From Clostridium intestinale DSM 6191 (lineage in GTDB: Bacteria > Bacillota > Clostridia > Clostridiales > Clostridiaceae), in contig NZ_FQXU01000009.1 in the NCBI RefSeq assembly GCF_900130055.1, positions 137,583-184,513 on the forward strand: a DNA stretch of 46,931 nucleotides, in the 5' to 3' direction. Positions 7,921-18,051 of this stretch are shown here, piece after piece. The notes under the pieces are model-generated. The model was not told where the DNA came from, made no database searches, and saw nothing but the letters and a program-made list of their open reading frames with translations. The position numbers and the translations under genes were made by a program. The stretch's first letter is position 1. Every line of letters begins with the position of its first letter.

Positions 7921-7964
7921 AAATGTACCTATAAATTTAGTATTATAGGTACATTTATTTTTTC
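7921..7964 (+). terminator. Terminator of thiW-thiD
   Basis: AAATGTACCTATAA and TTATAGGTACATTT form a 14-bp stem with a short loop, followed by ATTTTTTC. Confidence 0.93.
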
Positions 7965-8005
7965 TTAAATACTAATAATAAGTTATTATAGGAGGTGAAT
8001 AGTAT

Positions 8006-8251
8006 ATGGAAACTTTAAAAAATTGGAGCAAGTGGAAAGATACTCTTGGCAAAGCTGTTGACTTAGGAGAAACTGTAGGAATGTCAGATGGAACAATAAC
8101 TAATATTGCTGAAAAGGTTGGAAGCTTTTTAGCAAATAATGTTGATCCCAAAACAGATGAAGAAAGACTTCTTAAAGAGTTATGGGATTCTGCAGATTCA
8201 AATGACAAAGAAGTTTTAGCAAAACTTATAGTAAGAATTACTGATAAATAA
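8006..8251 (+). CDS. DUF3243 domain-containing small protein
   Basis: An 81-residue soluble, acidic, mostly helical protein starting METLKNWSKWKDTLGKAV and ending in VLAKLIVRITDK. The whole chain matches the pattern of the DUF3243 family (YmfJ-like) found in spore-forming Firmicutes, for which no function is established. AGGAGGTG gives a strong ribosome binding site at proper distance. It stands alone, between a terminator before it and one after it. Confidence 0.85.
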   Translation: METLKNWSKWKDTLGKAVDLGETVGMSDGTITNIAEKVGSFLANNVDPKTDEERLLKELWDSADSNDKEVLAKLIVRITDK

Positions 8252-8266
8252 TTTTTATATTTTAAG

Positions 8267-8304
8267 GAGCGTTACATATATAAATTGTAATTGCTCTTTT
8301 TTTG
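8267..8304 (+). terminator. Terminator of the DUF3243 gene
   Basis: GAGC and TTACA on the left pair with TGTAA and GCTC on the right, with a small internal loop, followed by TTTTTTTG. Confidence 0.8.
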
Positions 8305-8377
8305 TTGATAAATTTAAGAGGATTTAAATTAAAATCTTAAAAGTCGATTTTTTTATTAAAATAAGGCAAAAATGATT

Positions 8378-8448
8378 TAATGAAGCACTGGGTGACGTGC
8401 TACAGGATTAATGTTAAAATAAATCTAATGAAGCCTCAGAGAGACTTC
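8378..8448 (+). promoter_or_regulatory. Possible structured leader of recQ
   Basis: Two short hairpins lie in front of recQ: AGCAC / GTGCT with loop TGGGTGAC (8384-8401), and GAAG-c-CTC / GAG-a-CTTC with loop AGA (8430-8448). TAATGAAGC occurs at 8378-8386 and again at 8426-8434, each at the base of a hairpin. It does not match a riboswitch class I know. It could be a leader or chance. Confidence 0.35.
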
Positions 8449-8467
8449 TAAAGTATAAAGGTTAAGA

Positions 8468-10264
8468 ATGAATTTAGTGTTGGGTGAAGGTATGTTTGAG
8501 AAAAATAGGATAGAAGAAGTTTTAAATAAGGTTTACGGATATAATAGTTTTAGAACTGGGCAGTGGGAACTAATAAATAACATATTAAATGGAAGAGATA
8601 CTTTTGGAATACTTCCAACGGGAGCTGGAAAGTCTATATGCTATCAGATTCCTGCGCTTATTTTTGAAGGTATAACCATAGTAATTTCTCCGCTAATATC
8701 TCTTATGAAAAATCAGGTGGACTCTTTGAGAGCTGTTGGAGTGGACAGCATTTATATAAACTCTTCTATGAGTATAGATGAAATTAGAAAAGTTGAGATA
8801 GATGTAACAAAAGGTAAATATAAAATAATATATATAGCTCCAGAAAGATTGTATTCTAACTATACTATTAAACTGTTTAATAGCCTAAAGGTTTCTCAAG
8901 TTGTGATAGATGAAGCACACTGTGTATCACAATGGGGACATGATTTTCGAAAAAGTTATAAAGACATATCACCTTTTATTAAAAGTTTAAGTTCAGATCC
9001 TGTAATATCAGCTTTTACAGCAACTGCAACAAGAGAGGTTAGGGAAGATTCAGTTAATCTTTTAGAATTAAGGAATCCATATATTTATATAGGTAGTTTC
9101 AATAGAGAAAACTTAATTATAAATATACATAAAGAAATAGATAAATTAGAGTTTATAAAAGATTGTATAAGAGATATAGACGAAAGTTCAATTATATATT
9201 GTTTAACTAAAAAAGAAGTTGATGGATTATACATATATTTAAAAGATTTAGGGTTCTCTGTTTGTAAATATCATGGTGGTATGAGTGATAGTGAAAGAAA
9301 TAGGAATCAAGATGAGTTCCTGATGGATAATTATAATACTATGATAGCAACTAACGCATTTGGTATGGGGATAGATAAATCTAATATAAGGAATATAATA
9401 CATTTTTCAATTCCTAAAAATATAGAAAGCTATTATCAAGAAATAGGACGAGGTGGAAGAGACGGTGAAAGATGCAATTGTAACTTACTATATTCTAGAG
9501 AGGATATTTATTCAGTAGAATATTTGATTAATACAACTAGCCTTATTAATAGGAGAGAGATTGAACTTAGAAAACTTAATGAGTTATTGTCTTTATGTGA
9601 ATATGATGGATGTTATAAGTCTTTTATATTAAATTATTTTGGGGAAAAAGATATAAAAAGTTATTGTAATAGCTGTTCAAATTGTTTTAATAATGATGAG
9701 CTAATAGACTTTACCCTTGAGGCTCAAAAGATACTTTCGTGTGTGTATAGAACTAAAGAAAGTTATGGTATATCTGTACTTGTAGATATTTTAAGAGGGG
9801 TTAGGGGACCTAAAATAGTTCAAAATCAGCTGATTAATGTATCTACTTTTGGAATAATGAAGGAATATTCTAGTGGCTATATAAAAGATATAATAAATAA
9901 ACTACTTGAAGAGAAATATGTTTTATTAAAAGAAGGGACTTATTCAATTTTAAAGCTTAATGACGAATCCGTAAAGATATTAAAGGGCATTCAAAAAGTA
10001 ATGCTTAAAATAGAAAAAAGAGAGCTTACCGTATGTCAGGATGAAGAATTGTTTAAGGTACTTAGACTATATAGAAAAGATAAGGCTAAGTTAGAAAATG
10101 TAAAGCCATACATATTATTTAGTGATAAAACATTAATTGAAATAGCTAATAGAAAACCAAAAAGTTTTGAACAACTACTAGAAATTCAAGGTATTGGGGA
10201 GAGAAAAATAAAAAACTATGGTAGAGATATTTTAAATATTGTTAATAGAAGAGAAATTCATTAA
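8468..10264 (+). CDS. recQ: ATP-dependent DNA helicase RecQ
   Basis: A 3'-to-5' superfamily 2 DNA helicase acting in recombination and fork repair. Seen in order over 598 residues: the FR.GQ Q-motif (about 29-32), Walker A TGAGKS (51-56), DEAH (148-151) with the RecQ aromatic-rich loop HCVSQWGHDFR, helicase motifs IV-VI (YHGGMS, GMGIDKSNIR, QEIGRGGRDG), a four-cysteine zinc-binding segment ending in CNSCSNC, and a C-terminal HRDC domain from about residue 520. The start at 8468 has AAAGG six bases upstream. An in-frame ATG at 8492, with GGGTG before it, would give 590 residues and cannot be excluded. Confidence 0.93.
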   Translation: MNLVLGEGMFEKNRIEEVLNKVYGYNSFRTGQWELINNILNGRDTFGILPTGAGKSICYQIPALIFEGITIVISPLISLMKNQVDSLRAVGVDSIYINSSMSIDEIRKVEIDVTKGKYKIIYIAPERLYSNYTIKLFNSLKVSQVVIDEAHCVSQWGHDFRKSYKDISPFIKSLSSDPVISAFTATATREVREDSVNLLELRNPYIYIGSFNRENLIINIHKEIDKLEFIKDCIRDIDESSIIYCLTKKEVDGLYIYLKDLGFSVCKYHGGMSDSERNRNQDEFLMDNYNTMIATNAFGMGIDKSNIRNIIHFSIPKNIESYYQEIGRGGRDGERCNCNLLYSREDIYSVEYLINTTSLINRREIELRKLNELLSLCEYDGCYKSFILNYFGEKDIKSYCNSCSNCFNNDELIDFTLEAQKILSCVYRTKESYGISVLVDILRGVRGPKIVQNQLINVSTFGIMKEYSSGYIKDIINKLLEEKYVLLKEGTYSILKLNDESVKILKGIQKVMLKIEKRELTVCQDEELFKVLRLYRKDKAKLENVKPYILFSDKTLIEIANRKPKSFEQLLEIQGIGERKIKNYGRDILNIVNRREIH

Positions 10265-10278
10265 AAAGGAGAATTTAA

Positions 10279-11151
10279 ATGGATAAAGATTTAACAGTTG
10301 GATTTATAGGCACTGGTGTAATGGGAAGAAGTATGGCAAGTAATATTCTAAATGGAGGATATAAGCTTCTAGTTAATAATAGAACTAAAGAGAGTGCAGA
10401 TACTTTAGTTGAAAAAGGTGCTGTATGGAAAGAAAGTATAGCTGATTTAGCTAAAGATGCGGATGTAATTATTACTATAGTTGGATATCCAAATGATGTA
10501 GAAAATATTTATTTTAGAGAAGATGGAATATTAAATAATTGTAAAAAAGGTACTATAGTAATTGATATGACAACCTCTAAACCAAGTTTAGCTCAAAGGA
10601 TTTTTAATGAAGCTAAAGAAAAAGATATATCTGCATTAGATTCTCCAGTTTCAGGAGGAGATATAGGCGCAAGAGATGGGAAATTAACCATAATGGTAGG
10701 TGGCGAGAAAGAAGTTTTTGAAAAAGTTTCACCACTATTTAAGCTTATGGGAACTAGCGTAAACTTATTAGGTGCAGCAGGAGCTGGTCAACATACAAAG
10801 ATGAGTAATCAGATAGCTATTGCATCTAATATGATAGGTGTTTGTGAAGCTATGGTTTATGCTAAAAGAGCAGGGTTAGATCCGGAAAAAGTTTTAATGA
10901 CTATAGGTGGTGGAGCTGCTGCCAGTTGGTCATTAAGTAATTTAGCCCCAAGAATGATTAAAGGAGACTTTGAGCCAGGATTTTATGTTAAACATTTTGT
11001 TAAGGATATGAAGATAGCCTTAGAAGAGGCTGAAAATATGGGAATAAAGCTTTTAGGTCTTGAACTTGCAAAATCTTTATATGATGAATTGGTGGAAGAT
11101 AAAAAAGAAAATAAGGGTACTCAGGTTTTATATCAGTTACTAGATAAATAA
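10279..11151 (+). CDS. NAD(P)-dependent oxidoreductase, 3-hydroxyisobutyrate dehydrogenase family
   Basis: A beta-hydroxyacid dehydrogenase of 290 residues. It has a Rossmann nucleotide-binding motif GFIGTGVMG near the N-terminus (about 8-16), the substrate-binding stretch DSPVSGGDIGARDGKL (about 117-132) and the catalytic-lysine segment GQHTKMSNQ (about 169-177). Members reduce small aldehydes or ketoacids (tartronate semialdehyde, succinate semialdehyde, glyoxylate) or oxidise 3-hydroxyisobutyrate; the substrate cannot be told from the sequence. It begins 14 bases after recQ with AAAGGAG ahead of it and no terminator between, so it is probably co-transcribed although functionally unrelated. 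Confidence 0.9.
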   Translation: MDKDLTVGFIGTGVMGRSMASNILNGGYKLLVNNRTKESADTLVEKGAVWKESIADLAKDADVIITIVGYPNDVENIYFREDGILNNCKKGTIVIDMTTSKPSLAQRIFNEAKEKDISALDSPVSGGDIGARDGKLTIMVGGEKEVFEKVSPLFKLMGTSVNLLGAAGAGQHTKMSNQIAIASNMIGVCEAMVYAKRAGLDPEKVLMTIGGGAAASWSLSNLAPRMIKGDFEPGFYVKHFVKDMKIALEEAENMGIKLLGLELAKSLYDELVEDKKENKGTQVLYQLLDK

Positions 11152-11154
11152 ATA

Positions 11155-11196
11155 AAACACCTTATAAACGTTAGTTTATAAGGTGTTTTTGTTTTG
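11155..11196 (+). terminator. Terminator after recQ-oxidoreductase unit
   Basis: AACACCTTATAAAC and GTTTATAAGGTGTT form a long perfect stem around GTTA, followed by TTTGTTTTG. Confidence 0.94.
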
Positions 11197-11274
11197 TACG
11201 ATTATTTTATAAAATTTTTTTGTAATAAGATGTTTATATAGGTGAATATATTTAAACAAAGGAGGGGATGTCTT

Positions 11275-13197
11275 ATGAACTTCAAAGAAATGATACAAAG
11301 TGATAGAGAAAAGCATAATAAGAAAAAGTTTCAGGGAACATTTCTAGATTATTTGGAATTGGTTAAAGAAAATCCAGATATAGCTAAATTGGCTCATAAA
11401 AGAATGTATGATATAATCCTAAATCAAGGGTTTGAGATTTTAAAGCCAGAAGATAATCCTAGGATAAAAAAGCTATATGGTAGTGAAGGAATAAAAAGAT
11501 TCAACTTTTTTAAAGATAGCTTTTTTGGAATTGATAGGGTTGTTATGAAACTTATGAATTATTTAAATTCAGCATCAATGAAAGGCGAAGAAGCAAGACA
11601 AGTGTTGTATTTAGTAGGACCAGTAGGAGCTGGTAAGTCGTCTTTGGTTGAATCTTTAAAAAATGCTTTAGAAACAGCTGATCCAATATATGTTTTAGAT
11701 GGATGTCCGATGCAAGAAGAGCCACTTCATTTAATTCCTAAACATATTAGAGGGGATTTTGAGGACAATTTAGGAGTTCAAATTGAAGGGGATTTATGTC
11801 CTGTATGTAAGTATCGATTGATAAATGAATTTAAAGGTAAATATGAGGAGTTTCCTGTAGTAACTAAAGATTTTTCTATTAGAAGCAGAAAAGGTGTAGG
11901 GGTAGTACCACCAGTAGATCCAAATAATCAGGATACATCTATTTTAACAGGTTCAGTAGATATATCTAAAATGGATATGTATCCAGAAGATGACCCTAGA
12001 ATATTCTCACTAAATGGAGCTTTTAATGTTGGGAATAGAGGTATGGTGGAATTTATAGAAGTATTCAAAAATGATGTTGAATATTTACACACAATTATAA
12101 CAGCAACACAAGAAAAGTCTGTGCCATCACCAGGAAAGGGGTCAATGATATATTTTGATGGACTTATAATAGCTCACTCAAATGAAGCAGAGTGGAATAA
12201 GTTTAAATCAGATCATACTAATGAAGCTATACTGGATAGAATCGTAAAGATTGAAGTTCCATACTGTTTAGAACTTAATGAAGAGGTAAAGATATATGAA
12301 AAAATCTTAGGGAAGAGTAATTTTAAAGCCCATATTGCTCCACATACTATAGAAATGGCTGCGATGTTTGCTATATTATCTAGATTAACAGCATCTGCTA
12401 AAGTTGATCCTATAACAAAACTAAAAATATATAATGGTGATGACATAGTAGAAAAAGGAAGTACCAAGAGAATTGATATAGGCGAACTTAGAGAAGAAGC
12501 AGGTCCTATGGAAGGTATGAAGGGAATATCAACAAGATTTATAGTTAAAGCTATCGATAATGCTTTATCTAATTCAGAGTATAACTGTATAAACCCGTTG
12601 TCAATTATGGAAAGTATGATTAAGTCTGTAAAAGAAATGGATGTTTCTCAAGAGGAGAAAAAGAGATTATTAGGTTATATTCAAGATAATATTAGAAAGG
12701 AATATAATAAAACATTAGAAAAAGAAATAACTAAGGCATTTATCCATTCATTTAGAGAACAGGCAGAAAGCTTGTTTAATAATTATATAGATAATGCTGA
12801 GGCCTATGTTAATAAGAGTAAACTTAAAGATTTGGCAACAGGAGAGGAATTAAATCCAGATGAAGGTTTCATGAGAAATATAGAAGAACAAATATCTATA
12901 TCAGATGCTTCAGCTAAGGGATTTAGATCAGATGTAACTTCTTATATGTTCTATGTAGTGAGAAATGGTGGGAAAATAGATTATACTTCTTATGAGCCAT
13001 TAAAAGAAGCTATAGAAAAGAAATTGATGGCATCAGTTAAAGACTTATCTAGAATAATAACTAAATCTAGGGTTAGAGATAGGGAGCAAGATGAGAAGTA
13101 TAGTTCTATGGTAGAAGAAATGAAATCCAATGGATATTGTGCACATTGCTGTGATGTTGTACTAAAATACGCAGCAAACAACCTATGGAAGGACTGA
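11275..13197 (+). CDS. prkA: PrkA family serine protein kinase
   Basis: A 640-residue AAA-type P-loop protein of the PrkA/YeaG family. An N-terminal AAA domain has Walker A GPVGAGKS at 115-122 and a Cys pair (LCPVC, about 183-187). A C-terminal kinase-like domain follows. In Bacillus PrkA is involved in sporulation; in enterobacteria YeaG acts in nutrient stress. The start at 11275 follows AAAGGAGGGG; an upstream in-frame codon at 11242 has no such site. It is the first gene of a compact set with yhbH (4-base gap) and spoVR (11-base overlap). Confidence 0.95.
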   Translation: MNFKEMIQSDREKHNKKKFQGTFLDYLELVKENPDIAKLAHKRMYDIILNQGFEILKPEDNPRIKKLYGSEGIKRFNFFKDSFFGIDRVVMKLMNYLNSASMKGEEARQVLYLVGPVGAGKSSLVESLKNALETADPIYVLDGCPMQEEPLHLIPKHIRGDFEDNLGVQIEGDLCPVCKYRLINEFKGKYEEFPVVTKDFSIRSRKGVGVVPPVDPNNQDTSILTGSVDISKMDMYPEDDPRIFSLNGAFNVGNRGMVEFIEVFKNDVEYLHTIITATQEKSVPSPGKGSMIYFDGLIIAHSNEAEWNKFKSDHTNEAILDRIVKIEVPYCLELNEEVKIYEKILGKSNFKAHIAPHTIEMAAMFAILSRLTASAKVDPITKLKIYNGDDIVEKGSTKRIDIGELREEAGPMEGMKGISTRFIVKAIDNALSNSEYNCINPLSIMESMIKSVKEMDVSQEEKKRLLGYIQDNIRKEYNKTLEKEITKAFIHSFREQAESLFNNYIDNAEAYVNKSKLKDLATGEELNPDEGFMRNIEEQISISDASAKGFRSDVTSYMFYVVRNGGKIDYTSYEPLKEAIEKKLMASVKDLSRIITKSRVRDREQDEKYSSMVEEMKSNGYCAHCCDVVLKYAANNLWKD

Positions 13198-13201
13198 TAT
13201 A

Positions 13202-14395
13202 ATGTGTGCAATATTTAGAGATAATGCTGAGACACCAGTTGAACATGATAGAGCTATAGAAGATAGAAGAAGACATCGACAATTAGTTGAGAAATCTATA
13301 AAAGAGAATTTAGGGGATATTCTATCTGAAGAAAGTATTATAGGGGAAAGTAAAAATAAGAAATTTAAAATACCTATTAGAGGGATAAAGGAATATCAAT
13401 TTATATATGGAAAAAACAACAAAGGTGTAGCAACAGGGAACGGACAGGAGAAAAGGGGACAAAAAGTAGGACAGGATGATGGCTCAGGTAAAGGGAAAAG
13501 CGGAAATGGAAAAGCCGGTAATGGTGAAGGGGAAGATGTATACGAAACAGAAATCACTTTAGAAGAACTCCTTGACTATATAATAGAAGATTTAGATTTG
13601 CCAAATCTTGATAGAAAGAAATATTCAGAAATAATTACAGAAAGTGCTGGAAGAAAAAGAGGTTATCAAAGATATGGTATAAATCCTAGATTAGCTAAAA
13701 AAAAGACAGTTGTTTCTAAAATTGCTAGGCAGCAAGGGAAAAAAAGAGCACTAAGAGAATTAGGCGAAAATGGAGAAATGGAAAGATTTCCATTTAGGGA
13801 AGAGGATTTAAGATATTATAGAGTAAAGAAAAAACCTAAAAAAGAAAGTAATGCAGTATTGATATTCATAATGGATGTATCAGGGTCTATGGATGTAGCT
13901 AAAAAATACTTAGCTAGAAGTTTCTTCTTTGTTCTTTCAAGATTTATAAGAAGAAAATATAATAATATTGCATTTGAATTTATCTCTCATACCACATCTG
14001 CTAAAAGAGTTAATGAATATGAATTTTTCCATAAAGCAGAATCAGGAGGAACTTATATTTCCTCTGGACTTAACCTAGCGCTTCAGTTAATAAATGAAAA
14101 GTATCCACCAGATATGTGGAATATATATCCCTTTTATGCATCTGATGGTGATAACTGGAGTGAAGATAATGAGAGGGCTATAAAAGCAGTTAATGAATTA
14201 AGTGATATATCTAATATGGTTGGATATGCTGAATTATTACCATCCACCTATTCTACAACTATGTATTATAGATTTGAAAAGGAGATAAATAGAAAAAACT
14301 TTTTATCTGTATTAGTAAAAGAGAAAAAGGATTTATGGCAGGCTTTAAAGCTTATGTTAAAGAAGGAGCTTAAGGAGGAATCTTATGGATTATAA
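13202..14395 (+). CDS. yhbH: YhbH / DUF444 family sporulation protein
   Basis: A 397-residue soluble protein. A glycine- and lysine-rich, probably disordered segment (about 71-112) precedes a von Willebrand factor A-like domain with the metal-site motif DVSGSM at 225-230. The family (YhbH, YeaH in E. coli) accompanies PrkA and SpoVR in many bacteria; its molecular function is not known. GGAAGG precedes the start. The 3' end overlaps spoVR by 11 bases, so translation of the two is coupled. Confidence 0.92.
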   Translation: MCAIFRDNAETPVEHDRAIEDRRRHRQLVEKSIKENLGDILSEESIIGESKNKKFKIPIRGIKEYQFIYGKNNKGVATGNGQEKRGQKVGQDDGSGKGKSGNGKAGNGEGEDVYETEITLEELLDYIIEDLDLPNLDRKKYSEIITESAGRKRGYQRYGINPRLAKKKTVVSKIARQQGKKRALRELGENGEMERFPFREEDLRYYRVKKKPKKESNAVLIFIMDVSGSMDVAKKYLARSFFFVLSRFIRRKYNNIAFEFISHTTSAKRVNEYEFFHKAESGGTYISSGLNLALQLINEKYPPDMWNIYPFYASDGDNWSEDNERAIKAVNELSDISNMVGYAELLPSTYSTTMYYRFEKEINRKNFLSVLVKEKKDLWQALKLMLKKELKEESYGL

Positions 14396-15755
14396 CTTAA
14401 GAGATTTAGAAAAATGGAATGAAATTATTGAAAAGAAAGCAAGTGAATTAGGATTAGATTATTATCCACAAGAATTTGATGTAATAGGTCATAATGATAT
14501 GATTGGGTATGAGGCATATGTTGGAATGCCATCTAGATACCCACATTGGAGTTTTGGAAAGTCCTATGAAAAGACAAAAACTTTATATTCATTAAACTTA
14601 ACAGGTCTTGCATATGAGATGGTTATTAATTCTAATCCTTGCTTAGGATATCTTATGAGAGAAAATACTTTGCTCCTTCAAATTCTGACTATGGCTCATG
14701 TATATGGTCATAATGACTTTTTTAAGAATAACAGATTGTTTAAAGATGGAACTAAGGCCAATTATACAATAGAAATGTTTAAAATAGATGCTGAAACCAT
14801 AAGAGGGTTTATTAGTCATCCATCAATAGGATATGAAAAAGTTGAAAGAATAATAGATGCGGCTCATGCTATTAGATTTCAGATTTCTAGAGTCATAGGC
14901 GAGAAAACAGTTAGTAGGCAAGAAGCTCAAAAAGCCTTAATAGATGACTATAATAAAAAAGTTGAGAATAAAGGTATATTGGATTTAGATGTAAAAATAG
15001 ATGTACCTAATATAAGTAAAATTCCATTAGAACCTGAAGATGACCTAATGGGATTTTTGATACAATATGGTGATCTACAAGAATGGGAAAGAACTATATT
15101 GAAAATAATCAAGAGAGAAACAGAGTATTTTATGCCACAGATAGAAACTAAGACAATGAATGAGGGATGGGCAAGTTTTTGGCATTACAATATACTAAAA
15201 GAACTAGATTTACCTCAAGGACTACACTTAGAATTTTTAAAAAGGCATAATGATGTTGTTGCACCTATGGTAGGTGGATTAAATCCATATTATATTGGAT
15301 TTAAAATGTTTCAAGCAATAGATGAAGCTTATGGTAGAGACAAGATATTTGAAGTAAGAGCATTGGAAAGAGATGCATCCTTTATAAGAAGATATTTAAC
15401 TGAAGATTTATGTAGAGAATTAAATCTGTTTGAATATGGGAAAAAAGGTTTTGATTATGTTATTGAGAATGTTCCAGATGAAATAGGTTGGAAGAGTATT
15501 AGAGATCTCTTAGCACATCATACTGGCGTAGGGTCAATTCCATATATAAGAGTTTTAGATTACAATACTAAAGATGGAACATTGACCATAGAACATGTTT
15601 TTGATGGAAGAGAACTTGAAATAAGTTATGCAAAAGAAACATTAAAATATATTCAAGAACTTTGGGGAAGAAAAGTTATTTTAAATACTAAAAGTAAAGA
15701 TGATAATACTATAGTTATTACTTGTGATGAGGATAAAAAAATATCTATAAGATAA
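14385..15755 (+). CDS. spoVR: SpoVR family protein
   Basis: A 456-residue soluble protein with the SpoVR pattern: the N-terminal [21 protein letters not shown] region, the histidine-containing [15 protein letters not shown] (about 104-118) and [11 protein letters not shown] (about 259-269). In Bacillus SpoVR affects spore cortex formation. The start follows AGGAGG inside the end of yhbH. Third gene of the prkA-yhbH-spoVR operon, closed by a strong terminator. Confidence 0.95.
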   Translation: MDYNLRDLEKWNEIIEKKASELGLDYYPQEFDVIGHNDMIGYEAYVGMPSRYPHWSFGKSYEKTKTLYSLNLTGLAYEMVINSNPCLGYLMRENTLLLQILTMAHVYGHNDFFKNNRLFKDGTKANYTIEMFKIDAETIRGFISHPSIGYEKVERIIDAAHAIRFQISRVIGEKTVSRQEAQKALIDDYNKKVENKGILDLDVKIDVPNISKIPLEPEDDLMGFLIQYGDLQEWERTILKIIKRETEYFMPQIETKTMNEGWASFWHYNILKELDLPQGLHLEFLKRHNDVVAPMVGGLNPYYIGFKMFQAIDEAYGRDKIFEVRALERDASFIRRYLTEDLCRELNLFEYGKKGFDYVIENVPDEIGWKSIRDLLAHHTGVGSIPYIRVLDYNTKDGTLTIEHVFDGRELEISYAKETLKYIQELWGRKVILNTKSKDDNTIVITCDEDKKISIR

Positions 15756-15758
15756 GGA

Positions 15759-15794
15759 AAAGACCATCTAGAATTTTCTAGATGGTCTTATTTA
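15759..15794 (+). terminator. Terminator of prkA-yhbH-spoVR
   Basis: AAGACCATCTAGA and its exact complement TCTAGATGGTCTT form a hairpin followed by ATTT. The U-tract is short but the stem is strong. Confidence 0.85.
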
Positions 15795-15893
15795 GATAGA
15801 AGTAACAATGAATAAACAAATGAATACTTTATTATATGAAGAAATAAAAAATACATATGATTAGGAAGTAAGGATTAAGGAGTGAGACAGAAG

Positions 15894-16967
15894 ATGTATA
15901 TAAATTACTTAAAGAAAAAAAACTTATATAATATTATGATATTTACATTTCCAATCATTACATTGTTTTTGAATTTAAATAATTATATTTTAAATATAAT
16001 TATATTTTCTTTAGCCATAATACCATTAGCTATAAGGCTTGGAAATATTACATCAGACCTTTCAGGTACTATTGGAGAGAAAAAAGGAGGATTAATTGCA
16101 GCAACCATAGGGAATATGCCGGAAATAATGATGGGAGTATGGTCTATAAAAGTTGGACTTATATCTATGGCAAAGGCAGCTCTTATAGGATCTATAATTA
16201 ATAACATGCTTTTGGTTTTAGGTATCTCGGTTATATTAGGCGGTGTTAAATATAAAGAGCAAAATTTTAATAAAAATATTGCAAAAACTAACTTTAATAT
16301 GCTCCTTTTAGCAATGGCTTCTTTCACAATTATATTTTCAATTAGTAATTATACCAGTTTAAGTGAAACTACATTAAATGCAATAGGTTTTAAAATTTCA
16401 ATAATATTAATAGGCATATATCTTTTAGGATTAATATTTTCGCTATATACACATAAAAATTTATTTATATTAGGAGATGTAGATGAGGAAATAGAGGAAA
16501 TCAGATGGCAGGATTCTTATAAAAATTTAGCATATATAATAATCATTTCAGTTTTGTTGTATTTCATTTCAGAAAAGTTGATAACTAACATAAGTTTGTT
16601 TACAGAAGAAAAAAATATTTCGCCTGAGTTTATAGGAATAATGCTTTTACCTATACTAGGGAACATAGGAGAGAATATTTCAGCAATAATGTGTGCCATA
16701 AAAAATAAAGTAAATGCATCATTAGAAATAGCTATAGGATCCTCGATACAAATAGCATTGTTTGCAACACCAGTATTAATTACTTTTGGATATTTTTTAG
16801 GTATAAATATGAATATGATTTTTTCATCAATACAGATGGTAATGTTATTTATAGCGGTAATAATGAGCTATATAGTTTTTGTGGATGGAAAAACATATTG
16901 GTTTGAAGGATGTATACTAGTAGCTATATATGTCATTGTTACTATTTGCTATTTTTATGTTGCATGA
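15894..16967 (+). CDS. Ca2+/H+ exchanger family membrane protein (CaCA/CAX)
   Basis: A 357-residue polytopic membrane protein with about ten to eleven helices in two halves and an acidic loop between them (about 194-205, GDVDEEIEEI). Each half carries one alpha-repeat: GNMPEIM (73-79) and GNIGENI (256-262), the positions where cation exchangers of this superfamily hold their ion-binding Glu. This supports export of Ca2+ or a similar cation in exchange for protons. The ion is inferred. The start at 15894 is preferred; the GTG at 15882 overlaps the AAGGAG site. It is probably a single-gene unit or co-transcribed with the unknown gene that follows. Confidence 0.85.
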   Translation: MYINYLKKKNLYNIMIFTFPIITLFLNLNNYILNIIIFSLAIIPLAIRLGNITSDLSGTIGEKKGGLIAATIGNMPEIMMGVWSIKVGLISMAKAALIGSIINNMLLVLGISVILGGVKYKEQNFNKNIAKTNFNMLLLAMASFTIIFSISNYTSLSETTLNAIGFKISIILIGIYLLGLIFSLYTHKNLFILGDVDEEIEEIRWQDSYKNLAYIIIISVLLYFISEKLITNISLFTEEKNISPEFIGIMLLPILGNIGENISAIMCAIKNKVNASLEIAIGSSIQIALFATPVLITFGYFLGINMNMIFSSIQMVMLFIAVIMSYIVFVDGKTYWFEGCILVAIYVIVTICYFYVA

Positions 16968-17019
16968 AACAGATAGCTTAGTAATATAATTGAATGAAAG
17001 CAGTTGTAAGGGTGATGGT

Positions 17020-17478
17020 ATGGGATATAATAAAATTATGAGCTCATATTATTCAGAGCTAACTAATTTAGTTTTTTTATTAGAAAAATATGTTAATTCA
17101 TATAGATTACTTATAGGTGGAGCAGGTGAATTAAATGGAATTGCTCTAGCAAAAAAGAAAGAAGTAAAAGATGCGTTAAAGAGAGTAGATAAAGTTGGAG
17201 ATTTAATAGATGATTTAATAGATATTTTAGAATGTTGTCAAAATACTTATTTAAACTATGTTAGATTAAAAAGTGACGTATTAATAGTAAAAACTGAAAA
17301 GGACTTAATATTAACTGAAATAGATAATGAATTATTATTCCAAAATAATACAAGGGGAATTATACCTGGAGAAAATATAAGAAGAAAAGGACCAGGAAGA
17401 ATAGATATTGATGTAAATGTTGAGAACAATGACAGTTTTCCACTAGGATTCCTTGAAAATATTGGAGACAATACTTAA
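17020..17478 (+). CDS. Hypothetical protein, unknown function
   Basis: A 152-residue soluble protein that I do not recognise. The first two thirds are predicted helical with regular leucines (SELTNLVFLLEKYVNSYRLL; VDKVGDLIDDLIDILE), suggesting a coiled coil or helical bundle. The tail is rich in Gly, Arg and Asn (IIPGENIRRKGPGRIDIDV). No signal peptide or membrane segment is visible. The start at 17020 was chosen because AAGGGTG precedes it; an in-frame TTG at 16990 lacks a site. It lies 52 bases after the exchanger gene and ends at a terminator shared with pssA on the other strand. Confidence 0.7.
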   Translation: MGYNKIMSSYYSELTNLVFLLEKYVNSYRLLIGGAGELNGIALAKKKEVKDALKRVDKVGDLIDDLIDILECCQNTYLNYVRLKSDVLIVKTEKDLILTEIDNELLFQNNTRGIIPGENIRRKGPGRIDIDVNVENNDSFPLGFLENIGDNT

Positions 17479-17485
17479 ACATATA

Positions 17486-17522
17486 AAAAAAATGTGTTTT
17501 TCAAAGAAAAACACATTTTTTA
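17486..17522. terminator. Bidirectional terminator between convergent genes
   Basis: AAAAAATGTGTTTTTC and GAAAAACACATTTTTT form a near-perfect stem around AAA. A's flank one side and T's the other, so it can end both the hypothetical gene on the plus strand and pssA on the minus strand. Confidence 0.93.
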
Positions 17523-17529
17523 TAACTTA

Positions 17530-18051
17530 TTAAAGTTTTTTTAATTTAAAAGTACTAATCATTAGATAAGAAAGTGCTATCATAAAGATTATAGGTATAA
17601 TCTGAGTTGTAGGTGAATTAACAGTAATTAAATCAAATAATGCAATTACTGATCCAGCTATAGTTATAGGAATTCCTGTAAACACTCCATCAAAAGTAGA
17701 TAGATTATATCTTGCTAATCTAAAAGCACCACAAACCGGGAATACAATAACTAACATGTATCCAATTAAGCCAACAGGACCTAAATTTTGAAAATCATAC
17801 ATTACAAAAGTTAAAAATGCGGGTGCAACACCAAATGAAACTAAATCAGCTAAAGAATCTAATTCTTTACCTAATTCAGATGATACTTGAAGAAAACGAG
17901 CAATTCTTCCATCATATCTATCTACTAAGCCTGCAATGATAATAAATATAGCGGCAAAAGAATAATTATTATTATATGTAGCTAATAATGATAGTACACC
18001 AAAACCAAGATTAGCAAATGTGAATATATTAGGTATACTGCTTTTTCTCAT
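17530..18051 (-). CDS. pssA: CDP-diacylglycerol-serine O-phosphatidyltransferase
   Basis: An integral membrane enzyme of 173 residues that joins serine to CDP-diacylglycerol, giving phosphatidylserine, the precursor of phosphatidylethanolamine. The CDP-alcohol phosphotransferase signature is complete: D44-x2-D47-G-x2-A-R52-x8-G61-x3-D65-x3-D69. Five to six hydrophobic helices are visible. AGGAG lies 7 bases before the start. No psd (decarboxylase) gene is adjacent, so this is a single-gene unit. Confidence 0.93.
   Translation of the reverse strand: MRKSSIPNIFTFANLGFGVLSLLATYNNNYSFAAIFIIIAGLVDRYDGRIARFLQVSSELGKELDSLADLVSFGVAPAFLTFVMYDFQNLGPVGLIGYMLVIVFPVCGAFRLARYNLSTFDGVFTGIPITIAGSVIALFDLITVNSPTTQIIPIIFMIALSYLMISTFKLKKL

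Noticed and set aside
8378-8448. The recQ leader as a known riboswitch (c-di-GMP, fluoride, ZTP, preQ1 and others considered)
   Set aside because: None of the conserved core sequences of these classes is present.
15983-16327. A minus-strand ORF of 114 codons
   Set aside because: It lies fully inside the exchanger gene, has no ribosome binding site, and is a shadow of its hydrophobic codons. Similar antisense frames (12213-12467, 22817-23155, 33319-33672, 37530-37898) were dropped for the same reason.
16990-17478. A toxin-antitoxin or phage origin for the unknown 152-residue gene
   Set aside because: No partner gene, no mobile element mark and base composition like the neighbours.
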